Notes under the pieces: generated by a model | The model's database searches: none | Seen by the model: only the letters and a program-made list of their open reading frames with translations | Told to the model about the DNA's origin: nothing | Assembly (NCBI RefSeq): GCF_001545035.1 | Contig: NZ_FCOJ02000052.1 | Location: forward strand, 1 to 53,271 | Reading direction: 5' to 3' | Source: Caballeronia glebae | GTDB lineage: Bacteria > Pseudomonadota > Gammaproteobacteria > Burkholderiales > Burkholderiaceae | Length of the DNA: 53,271 nt | Position numbers and translations under genes: made by a program | Shown: one piece after another, positions 25,604 through 36,086 of the stretch | Numbering within the stretch: the stretch's first letter is position 1 | Layout: each line of letters opens with the position of its first letter

Positions 25604-26416
25604 TCACCACCAGCGGAAGAAATGATGCACCGGCCCGACGCCATGGCCGACGTCGAGCCGCACGCTCGCTTCGATCGCGCCGGTCAGATAGCGCTTGGCT
25701 TCGGCGGCCGCGCTCGCGAGATCATCGGATTGCGCAATGAGCGCCGCGATCGCCGACGACAGCGTGCAGCCCGTGCCATGCGTATTCGGCAGCGGCACGC
25801 GCGCGCCGCCGAGCCTGAGCGCGCCGGCCGCCTCAATGAGCCAGTCGGGGCTTTCGGTCGATGCGAGATGGCCGCCTTTCATCAGCACGGCCCGCGCACC
25901 GAGCGCGCGCAATGCTTCGCCCTGACGGACCATCGCGTCTTCGTCGGCGGCGCTTTCGGTGCCGAGCAGCGCCGCCGCTTCGGGCAGATTCGGCGTAACG
26001 AGCGTCGCGAGCGGCAGCAATTCGTCGCGCAGCGCGGCGACCGCTTCAGGGGCGAGCAACGCATGATTGCTCTTCGAGATCATCACGGTGTCGAGCACGA
26101 CGTGGCGCGGCCGATGACGCTTCAGCGCAGCGGCGACCGCGCGCACGATGCCCGCGTTCGCCAGCATGCCGATCTTCACGGCATCGATACGGATGTCGTC
26201 GAACACGGCGTCGAGTTGCGCCGTGACGAATGCGGGCTCCGGAGCGTGGACAGCCGTCACGCCGCGCGTATTCTGCGCGGTGAGCGCCGTGATGACGCTC
26301 GCGCCATACGCGCCGAGCGCGGAGAAAGCCTTCAGATCGGCCTGAATGCCCGCGCCGCCGCCCGAGTCGGAGCCGGCGATGGTGAGAACGTTGGGAATGG
26401 ATTTCGTTGCAGCCAT
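25604..26416 (-). CDS. thiD: hydroxymethylpyrimidine kinase / phosphomethylpyrimidine kinase
   Basis: A 270-residue ThiD of the ribokinase fold. It phosphorylates HMP and HMP-P to HMP-PP for thiamine synthesis and salvage. It begins VLTIAGSDSGGGAGIQADLK, and the catalytic region is LPNTHGTGCTLSSAIAALI with the catalytic Asp replaced by Cys in GTGC, as is usual for ThiD. It is the last gene of thiM-thiE-thiD on the minus strand, 1 bp after the thiE stop. No strong ribosome site, consistent with coupling to thiE. Its stop abuts that of the convergent DUF1853 gene. Confidence 0.94.
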   Translation of the reverse strand: MAATKSIPNVLTIAGSDSGGGAGIQADLKAFSALGAYGASVITALTAQNTRGVTAVHAPEPAFVTAQLDAVFDDIRIDAVKIGMLANAGIVRAVAAALKRHRPRHVVLDTVMISKSNHALLAPEAVAALRDELLPLATLVTPNLPEAAALLGTESAADEDAMVRQGEALRALGARAVLMKGGHLASTESPDWLIEAAGALRLGGARVPLPNTHGTGCTLSSAIAALIAQSDDLASAAAEAKRYLTGAIEASVRLDVGHGVGPVHHFFRWW

Positions 26417-26417
26417 A

Positions 26418-27071
26418 TCAGATTCGGGTTCGGGCGCGCGTGATGGTCGCGCGCAATGCCGCGGCTGCCTCCCGCGGATCGGCTGCCTTGCAGATCGCGG
26501 AGACCACGGCGAGGCCGGCGGGTTCGGCGCGCATCACGTCGGCGGCGTTGTGCGCCTGGATGCCGCCGATCGCCACCGTCGGCAAGTGCGCGGCGGCGCA
26601 GATTTCAGCGAGGCCGTCGATGCCGCACGGCGTGGAGGCGTCGGTTTTGGTCGGTGTCGCGTACACCGGACCCGCGCCGAGATAGTCGATTATGCCCGCG
26701 AGCGTCCGGGCGTCGGCGGTTTCATCGAGATTCGATACCGACAGGCCGATCAACGCATCCGGCCCGAGCAACTGCCGCGCGAGCTCGGCGGGCAGATCGC
26801 GCTGGCCGATATGCACGCCGTCGGCGCCGACCGCCAGCGCGACGTCTAGATGATCGTTGACGACGAACGGCACGCCGTGCGCGCGCGTGAGCGGCAACAA
26901 CTCGCGCGCGAGATCGAGCCACGCGCGCTTGTGCCACTCGGGCGCGCGCAGTTGCACGAAAGTCGCGCCGCCTTCGAGCGCGGCGCGCGCGACGCGAACC
27001 GCCGCGTCATGACCGCCGCACTGCACCGGATCGAGCACGAGATAGAGCGAGAGATCGAACGCGTCGCGCAT
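26418..27071 (-). CDS. thiE: thiamine-phosphate synthase
   Basis: A 217-residue TIM-barrel ThiE that joins HMP-PP and the thiazole phosphate (THZ-P) to thiamine phosphate. Seen: PFVVNDHLDVALAVGADGVH, IGQRDLPAE, IGLSVSNLDE, YLGAGPVYATPTKTDA and TVAIGGIQAHN, all in family order. It sits between thiM and thiD with gaps of 2 and 1 bp, so HMP and thiazole salvage kinases and the joining enzyme are made together. Confidence 0.94.
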   Translation of the reverse strand: MRDAFDLSLYLVLDPVQCGGHDAAVRVARAALEGGATFVQLRAPEWHKRAWLDLARELLPLTRAHGVPFVVNDHLDVALAVGADGVHIGQRDLPAELARQLLGPDALIGLSVSNLDETADARTLAGIIDYLGAGPVYATPTKTDASTPCGIDGLAEICAAAHLPTVAIGGIQAHNAADVMRAEPAGLAVVSAICKAADPREAAAALRATITRARTRI

Positions 27072-27073
27072 GG

Positions 27074-27889
27074 TCAGCCGGAAACGATGTCGCGCCGCAC
27101 GAGTGTCTTGCCGAACGCCGCTTCGTCGAGCGATGCGAGCCGGTCCAGATACGCGACGGCGAAGCTGCCGGGCAGGGCGGCGTCGCGCGCGGCGAGCTCG
27201 CCCGCGATGGTCGAATAGGCGATGGCGGCGACGGTCGCGGCCCAGAACTCGTCGCGATCCGACACCGCGCCGACGAACGCAGCCACCGTCGCGGATAGCG
27301 CGCAGCCGACGCCGGTCACGCGCGTCATCAAGGGCGAGCCGTTCGACAGCGCGATCACGCGGCGGCCATCGGTCACGTAATCGGTCTCGCCCGTGACCGC
27401 GACGACGGCCTGCGTCTTCAGCGCGAGCACCTGCGCGGCATCGAGCGCGGCGTCGGTGGCGGCGGTGCTGTCGACGCCTCGTCCGCTCGCCGCGCCGCCC
27501 GACAGGCTGATGATCTCCGACGCGTTGCCGCGGATCACCGCGGGCTTCGCGTCAAGGAGATCGAACGCGAACTCGGTGCGAAACGCGAGCGGCCCGACCG
27601 CGACCGGATCGAGCACCCACGGCGTGCCCGCGGCGTTGGCGGCTTCGACGGCGGCGCGGATCGCGCGGCTTTGCGGCACGTCGAGCGTGCCGAGATTGAC
27701 CGACAGCGCGTTGGCCACGGCCGCGAACTCGCCGACTTCCTCACGCGCGACGACCATCGCCGGCGCGGCGCCGATCGCGAGCAGCACGTTGGCGGTGAAG
27801 TTGGTGACGACGAGATTCGTGAGGCAATGCACGAGCGGCGCGCGGTCGCGCACGCGGGTGACGAACGGGAAGAGATCGGCGGCGAGCAT
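27074..27889 (-). CDS. thiM: hydroxyethylthiazole kinase
   Basis: A 271-residue ThiM. It phosphorylates 4-methyl-5-(2-hydroxyethyl)thiazole, a salvage step. PLVHCLTNLVVTNFTANVLL at about 20-39 is the ThiM hallmark; the phosphate-loop region is RVTGVGCALSATVAAFV. The start at 27889 is set by homology of the opening; no clear ribosome site. It lies only 35 bp downstream of lplT on the same strand and carries no leader long enough for a TPP riboswitch, so expression may depend on lplT transcription. Confidence 0.93.
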   Translation of the reverse strand: MLAADLFPFVTRVRDRAPLVHCLTNLVVTNFTANVLLAIGAAPAMVVAREEVGEFAAVANALSVNLGTLDVPQSRAIRAAVEAANAAGTPWVLDPVAVGPLAFRTEFAFDLLDAKPAVIRGNASEIISLSGGAASGRGVDSTAATDAALDAAQVLALKTQAVVAVTGETDYVTDGRRVIALSNGSPLMTRVTGVGCALSATVAAFVGAVSDRDEFWAATVAAIAYSTIAGELAARDAALPGSFAVAYLDRLASLDEAAFGKTLVRRDIVSG

Positions 27890-27924
27890 GATGGAAGTCG
27901 ATTGAAACGAGTGCGTGCGACGCG

Positions 27925-29232
27925 TCAGTGCCGTGCTTCGCCGATCAGCGCGACCGAATCGAACGCGCGCTGATTGGCCTGATGTCGCCGCATCACGAAG
28001 TACATCATGAAACATACGAACGAACCGAACAGCACGATGACGAACTGGATCGGCACGTCAAGCCACACGAGCACTGCATAGAGGCACAGCATGACGAGCA
28101 CCGAGAGGTTCTCGTTGAAGTTCTGCACGGCGATGGAATGTCCGGCGGAAAGCAGCACGTGCCCGCGATGCTGAAGCAACGCGTTCATCGGCACGACGAA
28201 AAATCCCGACAGGCCGCCCACGATCATCAGGAACACATACGCGATCAGCAGATAGCCGGGGAAGTGCATCTTGCCGAAGTAGATGCCCCAGTGCGCGGGA
28301 AAGAGATGGCGCGTGTAGAACGCCATCAGCATGACGGCGAGTCCCATGATGATGCCGACAGGCAGCACCGAGAGCGAGCGCTTGAGCGGCACGCGCGCGG
28401 CCGCGAGGATCGCGCCCACCGCGACGCCCACGGCGATCACGGCCTGCAGAATCGCGGCTTGCGAAAGCGTCATGCCGAGCGAAACTTCGGCCCATTTCAG
28501 CACGATGAACTGCAGCGTCGCGCCCGCGCCCCAGAAGAGCGTCGTGACGGCGAGCGAGATCTGGCCGAGCTTGTCGCGCCACAGCACGACAAAGCAGTCG
28601 GCGAAATCGGTGATGAGCTTAAGCGGCCGCGTTTCCTGCTTCGGATAACGCGCGCCGGTGTCGGGAATGCGCAGGTTGAACATCGCGGCGACCACGTACA
28701 TCAGCATGATGACGAGCATCGCGGCTTCGGCGGGCGTGTAGATGCGCGGAATGTGCAGCGACAGCAGATGACCCGCGATATGCGGGCTGATGAGCGCGCC
28801 GCCCATGACCGTGCCGAGAATGATCGAGCCGACCGTCGTGCCTTCGATCCAGCCATTCGCGGCGACGAGCCGGTCGGCTGGCAGGAGTTCGGTCAGAATG
28901 CCGTACTTTGCCGGCGAATAAGCGGCCGCGCCGAAGCCGACGATGCCATACGCGAGCAACGGATGCGCGCCGAAGAGCATCGTCACGCAGCCGACGACCT
29001 TGATCGAATTGGTGACGAACATCACGTGGCCCTTGGGCCGCGAATCCGCGAAAGCGCCGACGAACGCCGCGAGAACCACATACGACAGGACGAAGAACAG
29101 CTTGAGCAGCGGCGTCATCCAGTTCGGCGCGTGAAGGTCTTTCAGCAGTGCGATGGCAGCGATCAGTAAAGCGTTATCGGCCAACGACGAGAAAAACTGC
29201 GCGGCCATGATGGTGTAAAAACCTTTTTTCAT
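27925..29232 (-). CDS. lplT: lysophospholipid transporter LplT (MFS family)
   Basis: A 435-residue MFS protein with about 12 hydrophobic segments. The opening KKGFYTIMAAQFFSSLADNA and the loops YSPAKYGILTELLPADRLVA and NGWIEGTTVG match LplT, which flips lysophosphatidylethanolamine inward across the inner membrane for re-acylation. The partner Aas acyltransferase gene is not adjacent, unlike the E. coli fusion locus. The ATG at 29232 has GAGGAA upstream at slightly long spacing. Divergent from alr. It is followed by thiMED, 35 bp on. Confidence 0.9.
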   Translation of the reverse strand: MKKGFYTIMAAQFFSSLADNALLIAAIALLKDLHAPNWMTPLLKLFFVLSYVVLAAFVGAFADSRPKGHVMFVTNSIKVVGCVTMLFGAHPLLAYGIVGFGAAAYSPAKYGILTELLPADRLVAANGWIEGTTVGSIILGTVMGGALISPHIAGHLLSLHIPRIYTPAEAAMLVIMLMYVVAAMFNLRIPDTGARYPKQETRPLKLITDFADCFVVLWRDKLGQISLAVTTLFWGAGATLQFIVLKWAEVSLGMTLSQAAILQAVIAVGVAVGAILAAARVPLKRSLSVLPVGIIMGLAVMLMAFYTRHLFPAHWGIYFGKMHFPGYLLIAYVFLMIVGGLSGFFVVPMNALLQHRGHVLLSAGHSIAVQNFNENLSVLVMLCLYAVLVWLDVPIQFVIVLFGSFVCFMMYFVMRRHQANQRAFDSVALIGEARH

Positions 29233-29513
29233 CTGATCCGAAGCTTTCCTCACTGCGGGTGATCCGCCCCGGGCACCTGTCGTGCACTCGGGCTTATGCC
29301 TTTCGAAATGGGTTGTGCGCACGGCTTTATAACACGAAAATAGGCGCATTCTGATCAGCAGTAATCTCGATCGCGCCAGAAATGACGCGTCTGCGTCCGG
29401 GATTCCTCATAAGATACTGATTCGCAAGGCGTCCCGGCCGGCGCAGCAGGACGCGGCCCGCTCGCGTATGCTCGACTTTTAGACCGCACTCGTTGCAATT
29501 CCACCAAACGCTC

Positions 29514-30584
29514 ATGCCGCGCCCCCTCTCTGCAACAATCCACACCGCCGCACTTGCCAACAACTTAGCCATTGCACGCAAGTACGCGCCGAAATCCAAG
29601 ATTTGGGCCGTCGTCAAGGCCAATGCGTATGGCCACGGTCTCGCCCGGGCGTTCCCCGGACTGCGCGCAACAGACGGCTTTGGCCTTCTGGACCTCGAAG
29701 AAGCCGCGAAGTTGCGTGAATTGGGCTGGGCCGGGCCAATTCTTTTGCTCGAAGGCTTCTTCCGGCCGACCGACATCGACGTGATTGATCGCTACAGCCT
29801 CACCACGGCCGTGCACTGCGACGAGCAGTTGCGCATGCTGGAAATGGCGCGGCTCTCGAAGCCGGTCAACATTCAGTTGAAGATGAACAGCGGCATGAAC
29901 CGCCTCGGTTACACGCCCGAGAAGTTCCGCGCCGCATGGGAGCGCGCGCGCGCCGTGCAGGGCATCGGTCAGATCACGCTCATGACCCATTTTTCCGATG
30001 CCGACGCTCCGCGCGGCATCGCGCATCAACTGGAGGCGTTCGAGCGCGGCGCGGAAGGCATCGCGGGCGCGCGCAGCCTCGCGAACTCGGCAGCGGTCTT
30101 GTGGCATCCGGACGCGCACTGCGACTGGGTGCGGCCCGGCATCATGCTGTATGGCGCGTCGCCGTCGGGCGTGACCGCGGACATCGCCGATACCGGTCTC
30201 AAGCCCGCGATGACGCTCCAGTCCGAGCTGATCGCGGTGCAGACGGTCGACGCGGGAAGCAGCATCGGTTATGGCTCGACCTATACGGCGGGAACGTCGA
30301 TGCGTATCGGCGTGGTCGCGTGCGGTTACGCCGACGGCTATCCGCGCGTGGCGCCCGAAGGCACGCCCGTGATCGTGGACGGCGTGAGGACGCGGCTCGT
30401 CGGCCGGGTGTCGATGGACATGCTGACCGTCGATCTGACGCCGTGCCCGGGCGCGGGCATCGGCTCGCGCGTGGAACTGTGGGGCGGGAATCTGCCGATC
30501 GACGATGTCGCGAGCTCGGCCGGCACGATCGGCTACGAACTCATGTGCGCCATCGCGCTACGCGTGCCGGTGCGCGCGGAATAG
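29514..30584 (+). CDS. alr: alanine racemase
   Basis: A 356-residue PLP enzyme that interconverts L- and D-alanine for peptidoglycan. The PLP lysine is Lys35 in AVVKANAYGHG. The second catalytic base Tyr lies in SSIGYGSTYTAG near 249. HTAALANNLAIARKY is a typical N-terminus. The ATG at 29514 is chosen by the usual protein start; a longer frame begins 7 codons earlier. No clear ribosome site. Lies ahead of radA by 42 bp, a common pairing in Burkholderiales. Confidence 0.95.
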   Translation: MPRPLSATIHTAALANNLAIARKYAPKSKIWAVVKANAYGHGLARAFPGLRATDGFGLLDLEEAAKLRELGWAGPILLLEGFFRPTDIDVIDRYSLTTAVHCDEQLRMLEMARLSKPVNIQLKMNSGMNRLGYTPEKFRAAWERARAVQGIGQITLMTHFSDADAPRGIAHQLEAFERGAEGIAGARSLANSAAVLWHPDAHCDWVRPGIMLYGASPSGVTADIADTGLKPAMTLQSELIAVQTVDAGSSIGYGSTYTAGTSMRIGVVACGYADGYPRVAPEGTPVIVDGVRTRLVGRVSMDMLTVDLTPCPGAGIGSRVELWGGNLPIDDVASSAGTIGYELMCAIALRVPVRAE

Positions 30585-30626
30585 GCGCGGCATAACTCTC
30601 AACGAAAACTCAAAGCAAGGCAGTGT

Positions 30627-32012
30627 GTGGCAAAAGTAGCGAAGGCAAAGACGCTTTATACGTGTAGCGAATGCGGCGGTCAGTCGCCAAAGTGGGCCGG
30701 TCAGTGCGCCGCGTGCGGGGCGTGGAACACGCTGATCGAATCGGTGGAGCAGGCGCCTTCCGCGCACCGCTTCCAGGCGCTCGCGAAGAGTTCGTCGGTG
30801 CGCAAGCTCGCGGACATCGAGGCGTCGGATGTGCCGCGTTTCACGACCGGCGTCGGCGAATTCGATCGCGTTCTGGGCGGCGGCCTCGTGCCGGGCGGCG
30901 TCGTGCTGATCGGCGGCGATCCGGGCATCGGCAAATCGACGCTGCTGCTGCAATCGCTCGCCGAAATCGCGCGCGAGCGCCCCGCGCTCTACGTGAGCGG
31001 CGAGGAATCCGGCGCGCAGATCGCGCTGCGCGCGCAGCGGCTCGGGCTGATCGGCGAGGCGAGCGCCGCGGGCGATCTCGCGCTACTCGCGGAAATCCAG
31101 CTGGAAAAGATTCAGGCGACCATCGACGAGCAACGCCCCGAAGTCGCCGTCATTGACTCCATCCAGACGATCTACTCGGAAGCGTTGACCTCCGCGCCGG
31201 GCTCGGTCGCGCAGGTGCGCGAGTGCGCGGCGCAACTCACGCGCATCGCGAAGCAGACGGGCACGTCGATCATCATGGTCGGCCACGTGACGAAGGAGGG
31301 CAGTCTCGCGGGGCCGCGCGTGCTGGAGCACATCGTCGATACCGTGCTGTATTTCGAGGGCGACACGCATTCGTCGTTCAGGCTCGTGCGTGCGTTCAAG
31401 AATCGCTTCGGCGCGGTGAACGAGCTCGGCGTCTTTGCGATGACCGAAAAGGGCTTGCGTGGCGTCGCCAATCCGTCGGCGCTCTTCCTGTCGCAGCACG
31501 AGCAAAGTGTCGCGGGTTCGTGCGTGCTCGTGACGCAGGAAGGTTCGCGGCCGCTGCTCGTCGAAGTGCAGGCGCTCGTCGATACCGCGCACGTGCCCAA
31601 TCCGCGCCGGCTCGCGGTCGGCCTTGAGCAGAACCGGCTGGCGCTGTTGCTGGCGGTGCTGCATCGGCACGCGGGTATCGCGTGTTTCGATCAGGACGTG
31701 TTCCTGAACGCGGTCGGCGGCGTGAAGATCACGGAACCCGCCGCGGATCTGGCCGTGCTGCTTGCGATTCACTCGTCGTTGCGCAACAAGCCGCTGCCCA
31801 AGGGCCTCATCACGTTCGGCGAAGTCGGCCTGGCCGGTGAGATCCGGCCGTCGCCGCGCGGGCAGGATCGCCTGAAGGAGGCGGCGAAGCTCGGCTTCTC
31901 GATCGCGCTGATTCCGAAGGCGAACGCGCCGAAGCAGCCAATCGATGGCCTCAAGGTGATCGCGGTGGACCGCATCGAGGAAGCGATCGACCGGGTTCGC
32001 GATCTCGAATGA
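30627..32012 (+). CDS. radA: DNA repair protein RadA
   Basis: A 461-residue RadA/Sms, a RecA-like helicase that helps process recombination intermediates. The N-terminal zinc finger uses Cys13, Cys16, Cys27 and Cys30. Walker A GGDPGIGKST is at 96-105, the RadA motif KNRFG near 258, and the C-terminal Lon-like domain follows (EVGLAGEIRPSPRGQDRLKE). Starts at GTG with AAGG upstream. Follows alr. Confidence 0.95.
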   Translation: MAKVAKAKTLYTCSECGGQSPKWAGQCAACGAWNTLIESVEQAPSAHRFQALAKSSSVRKLADIEASDVPRFTTGVGEFDRVLGGGLVPGGVVLIGGDPGIGKSTLLLQSLAEIARERPALYVSGEESGAQIALRAQRLGLIGEASAAGDLALLAEIQLEKIQATIDEQRPEVAVIDSIQTIYSEALTSAPGSVAQVRECAAQLTRIAKQTGTSIIMVGHVTKEGSLAGPRVLEHIVDTVLYFEGDTHSSFRLVRAFKNRFGAVNELGVFAMTEKGLRGVANPSALFLSQHEQSVAGSCVLVTQEGSRPLLVEVQALVDTAHVPNPRRLAVGLEQNRLALLLAVLHRHAGIACFDQDVFLNAVGGVKITEPAADLAVLLAIHSSLRNKPLPKGLITFGEVGLAGEIRPSPRGQDRLKEAAKLGFSIALIPKANAPKQPIDGLKVIAVDRIEEAIDRVRDLE

Positions 32013-32187
32013 TTTAATGATCGGACCCTTCGTAACGGGGCGTAAAAATCCCGTTGCGCAATGTAACCCAAGCGACGCGCGGTTTTTCTATCCTTACGGG
32101 GCTACCTCATTGGGGTAACTTCGCGGCCAACTTCGCTAAATGCATCTCAATAAGCGACGTGACTGGAAGGATCGAGAGGACCACGCA

Positions 32188-32451
32188 TTGAAACACTCAA
32201 AATCAAGCCGAACGAAGGCCGCGTTCCATCTGCGCGGATGCCGAGTCTCCCCGCCGCTTCAGCAGCCGTGGGGAAGCGTCTGCCGGATCGTCGAATGGAT
32301 CGACGAGCAAGGCCAGATCTCGCGCCGCGTCGTCGCGGCCGATGTCACCGAGGATGAAGTCGTCGCAACCATTCGCGAGCACGTGACGGGCCGCAAGCAC
32401 GTGCTTATCGACGACGAGCGCCAGCCGCGTCAGGTCTTGCCGCGGCGCTAG
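32188..32451 (+). CDS. small hypothetical protein (possibly DUF2866)
   Basis: An 87-residue basic protein if started at TTG 32188, which has GAGAGGA 8 nt upstream; an in-frame ATG at 32140 would add 16 residues but has no ribosome site. Core: AFHLRGCRVSPPLQQPWGSV then CRIVEWIDEQGQISRRVVAA. I think this resembles the Burkholderia family DUF2866, but from memory only. No membrane segment or catalytic motif. It lies 175 bp after radA, and its stop is 6 bp from the convergent CoA transferase stop, across a doubled TAGGCGCTT. Confidence 0.6.
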   Translation: MKHSKSSRTKAAFHLRGCRVSPPLQQPWGSVCRIVEWIDEQGQISRRVVAADVTEDEVVATIREHVTGRKHVLIDDERQPRQVLPRR

Positions 32452-32457
32452 GCGCTT

Positions 32458-33477
32458 CTAGGCGCTTTTGAAGAGCGGGTGCGCCGCCGCTTCGGCGGGC
32501 GTGAGCACGGGCGCGACGCAGCAATCGAGCGGCTCCAGCAACGTCATCCATTCGTCGCGCGTGCGTTCGCGAAAACGCGCGGCAACTTGCGCGGACAATT
32601 CCGCCGCGTCCGCCTGGCCGATGGCCTGCCCGAGACTCCAGTGCCGCTGCGCCCAATCGGGACGGCCGAGCGCTTCGCACAAGGTCTGCCAGAACTTCAG
32701 CTCCAGCGCGCCCACCGCGACGAAGCGGTCATCGCGCGTGCGATACACGTCGTAGCAGGGCACGCCGCCGTTCAGGAGGCCAGCGCCCGCGCGCGTCCCG
32801 GCTTCGTTGGCATTGGCGAGCGCGACATGCGCCATCACGTTGTGCGCGTGCATCGCGTGGGTCATCGATACATTCAGGCAGCGTCCTTCGCCGCCGCGCG
32901 CGACATGCCACGCGGCCGCGAGTATTTCCATGACCGCCGAAAGCGCGCCGCCGAGCAGATCCGCCAACTGAAAATTCGGTACGACGGGCGTGCCGTCGCG
33001 CGCCGTGAGTTGGTCGAGCACGCCCGCATACGCGATGTAGTTCAGATCGTGGCCGGCTTTGTGCGCGAACGGACCCTCGCTGCCGAAGCCCGTGATCGCG
33101 CAATAGACGAGCTTCGGATTCGCCTCGCGCAGCACGTCGTAGCCGACGCCGAGCCGCGCCATTACCGAAGGGCGGAAGCTCTCGACGAGAACGTCCGCAT
33201 CGCGTGCAAGCTCGATCAGCTTCGCGCGGTCATCGTCCGTTTTGAGATCGAGCGTGAGTTGCCGCTTTCCACGATTGACGATGCGGTAGAACGCGCTCGG
33301 CGTGCTGCTTTGCCGGTCGGCTTCGCCTTGCAGCATCGTGCGCGCGTAGTCGCCTTCTCCGGGCGGCTCGATCTTGAGTACATCGGCGCCGAGTTCCGCG
33401 AGCCGCAGCGTGGCGACGGGGCCGGGCAGAAGCCGCGTCAGATCCAGCACGCGCAGGCCAGTCAGAGAAGGCGTCAA
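32458..33477 (-). CDS. CaiB/BaiF family CoA transferase (alpha-methylacyl-CoA racemase-like)
   Basis: A 339-residue family III CoA transferase. Opening GLRVLDLTRLLPGPVATLRL, then LGADVLKIEPPGEGDYAR, and the catalytic Asp region HKAGHDLNYIAYAG. This HDLNY pattern and length fit alpha-methylacyl-CoA racemases (AMACR) better than formyl-CoA transferases. Starts at TTG with GGAG 9 nt upstream. No genes for a specific pathway lie beside it, so the substrate is unknown; branched-chain or aromatic acyl-CoAs are candidates (inference). Confidence 0.88.
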   Translation of the reverse strand: MTPSLTGLRVLDLTRLLPGPVATLRLAELGADVLKIEPPGEGDYARTMLQGEADRQSSTPSAFYRIVNRGKRQLTLDLKTDDDRAKLIELARDADVLVESFRPSVMARLGVGYDVLREANPKLVYCAITGFGSEGPFAHKAGHDLNYIAYAGVLDQLTARDGTPVVPNFQLADLLGGALSAVMEILAAAWHVARGGEGRCLNVSMTHAMHAHNVMAHVALANANEAGTRAGAGLLNGGVPCYDVYRTRDDRFVAVGALELKFWQTLCEALGRPDWAQRHWSLGQAIGQADAAELSAQVAARFRERTRDEWMTLLEPLDCCVAPVLTPAEAAAHPLFKSA

Positions 33478-33492
33478 TTCGTCGATCTCCGG

Positions 33493-35433
<1,941 letters not shown>

Positions 35434-35588
35434 GTGGGAATGGCGGCGAAAAGGGCGCGGCTTTGAGGGAAAGCGCTATTTTAGACCGGACCGGTTGCGA
35501 GGCAGGGGTCGGCCGTTCGGCTAATGGCGGCCGAACGCGCGCCGGGTTAGCATCGCGTGACTCTCATCGAATTTTTTCGGAGCACGCC

Positions 35589-36080
35589 ATGAGCGCAGCC
35601 AGCGAAGGCATCTACGGCTTCTCGGCCGAAACACTCGACGGCGCAACCGTCAGTCTCGACAAGTACCGCGACAAGGTGCTGCTCATCGTGAATACGGCGA
35701 GCGAATGCGGCTTCACGCCGCAGTACAAGGGTTTGCAGGAGGTCTACCAGCAGTACGCGACGCGCGGTTTCGAGGTGCTGGGCTTTCCGTGCAACCAGTT
35801 CGGCAGGCAGGAACCGGGCGATGCCGGGCAAATCGGCGCCTTCTGCGAGAAAAATTACGGCGTCACGTTTCCGATGTTCGCGAAGGTCGACGTGAACGGC
35901 TCGAACGCGCATCCGCTCTACAGGTATTTGAAGGACAAGGAACCGGGTCTGCTCGGCATCGAAGCGATCAAATGGAATTTCACGAAGTTTCTCGTCGATC
36001 GCACGGGCAAGGTCATCAGGCGCTATGCGCCCCAGACGAAGCCCGAGTCGATCGCGGACGACATCGAAAAGCTGCTCTGA
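35589..36080 (+). CDS. glutathione peroxidase (thiol peroxidase, Cys type)
   Basis: A 163-residue GPx-fold peroxidase that reduces peroxides using thioredoxin or glutathione. The peroxidatic residue is Cys40 in NTASECGFTPQY, in place of selenocysteine. FPCNQFGRQEPG (resolving Cys region) and KWNFTKFLVDRTG complete the catalytic Gln/Trp/Asn set. The ATG at 35589 is the standard start. It converges with cls; the two stops lie in a CTCTGA/TCAGAG hairpin. Confidence 0.93.
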   Translation: MSAASEGIYGFSAETLDGATVSLDKYRDKVLLIVNTASECGFTPQYKGLQEVYQQYATRGFEVLGFPCNQFGRQEPGDAGQIGAFCEKNYGVTFPMFAKVDVNGSNAHPLYRYLKDKEPGLLGIEAIKWNFTKFLVDRTGKVIRRYAPQTKPESIADDIEKLL

Positions 36081-36086
36081 CGCCGC

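Noticed and set aside
27850..27924. TPP riboswitch upstream of thiM
   Set aside because: Only 35 bp separate lplT and thiM, too short, and I do not see the conserved TPP aptamer core.
29327..29515. A 62-codon minus-strand frame with a purine-rich site before the ATG and one CxxC
   Set aside because: It overlaps the alr start, its third positions are not GC-biased like the neighbours, and it has a single CxxC without a partner. Left as unsupported.
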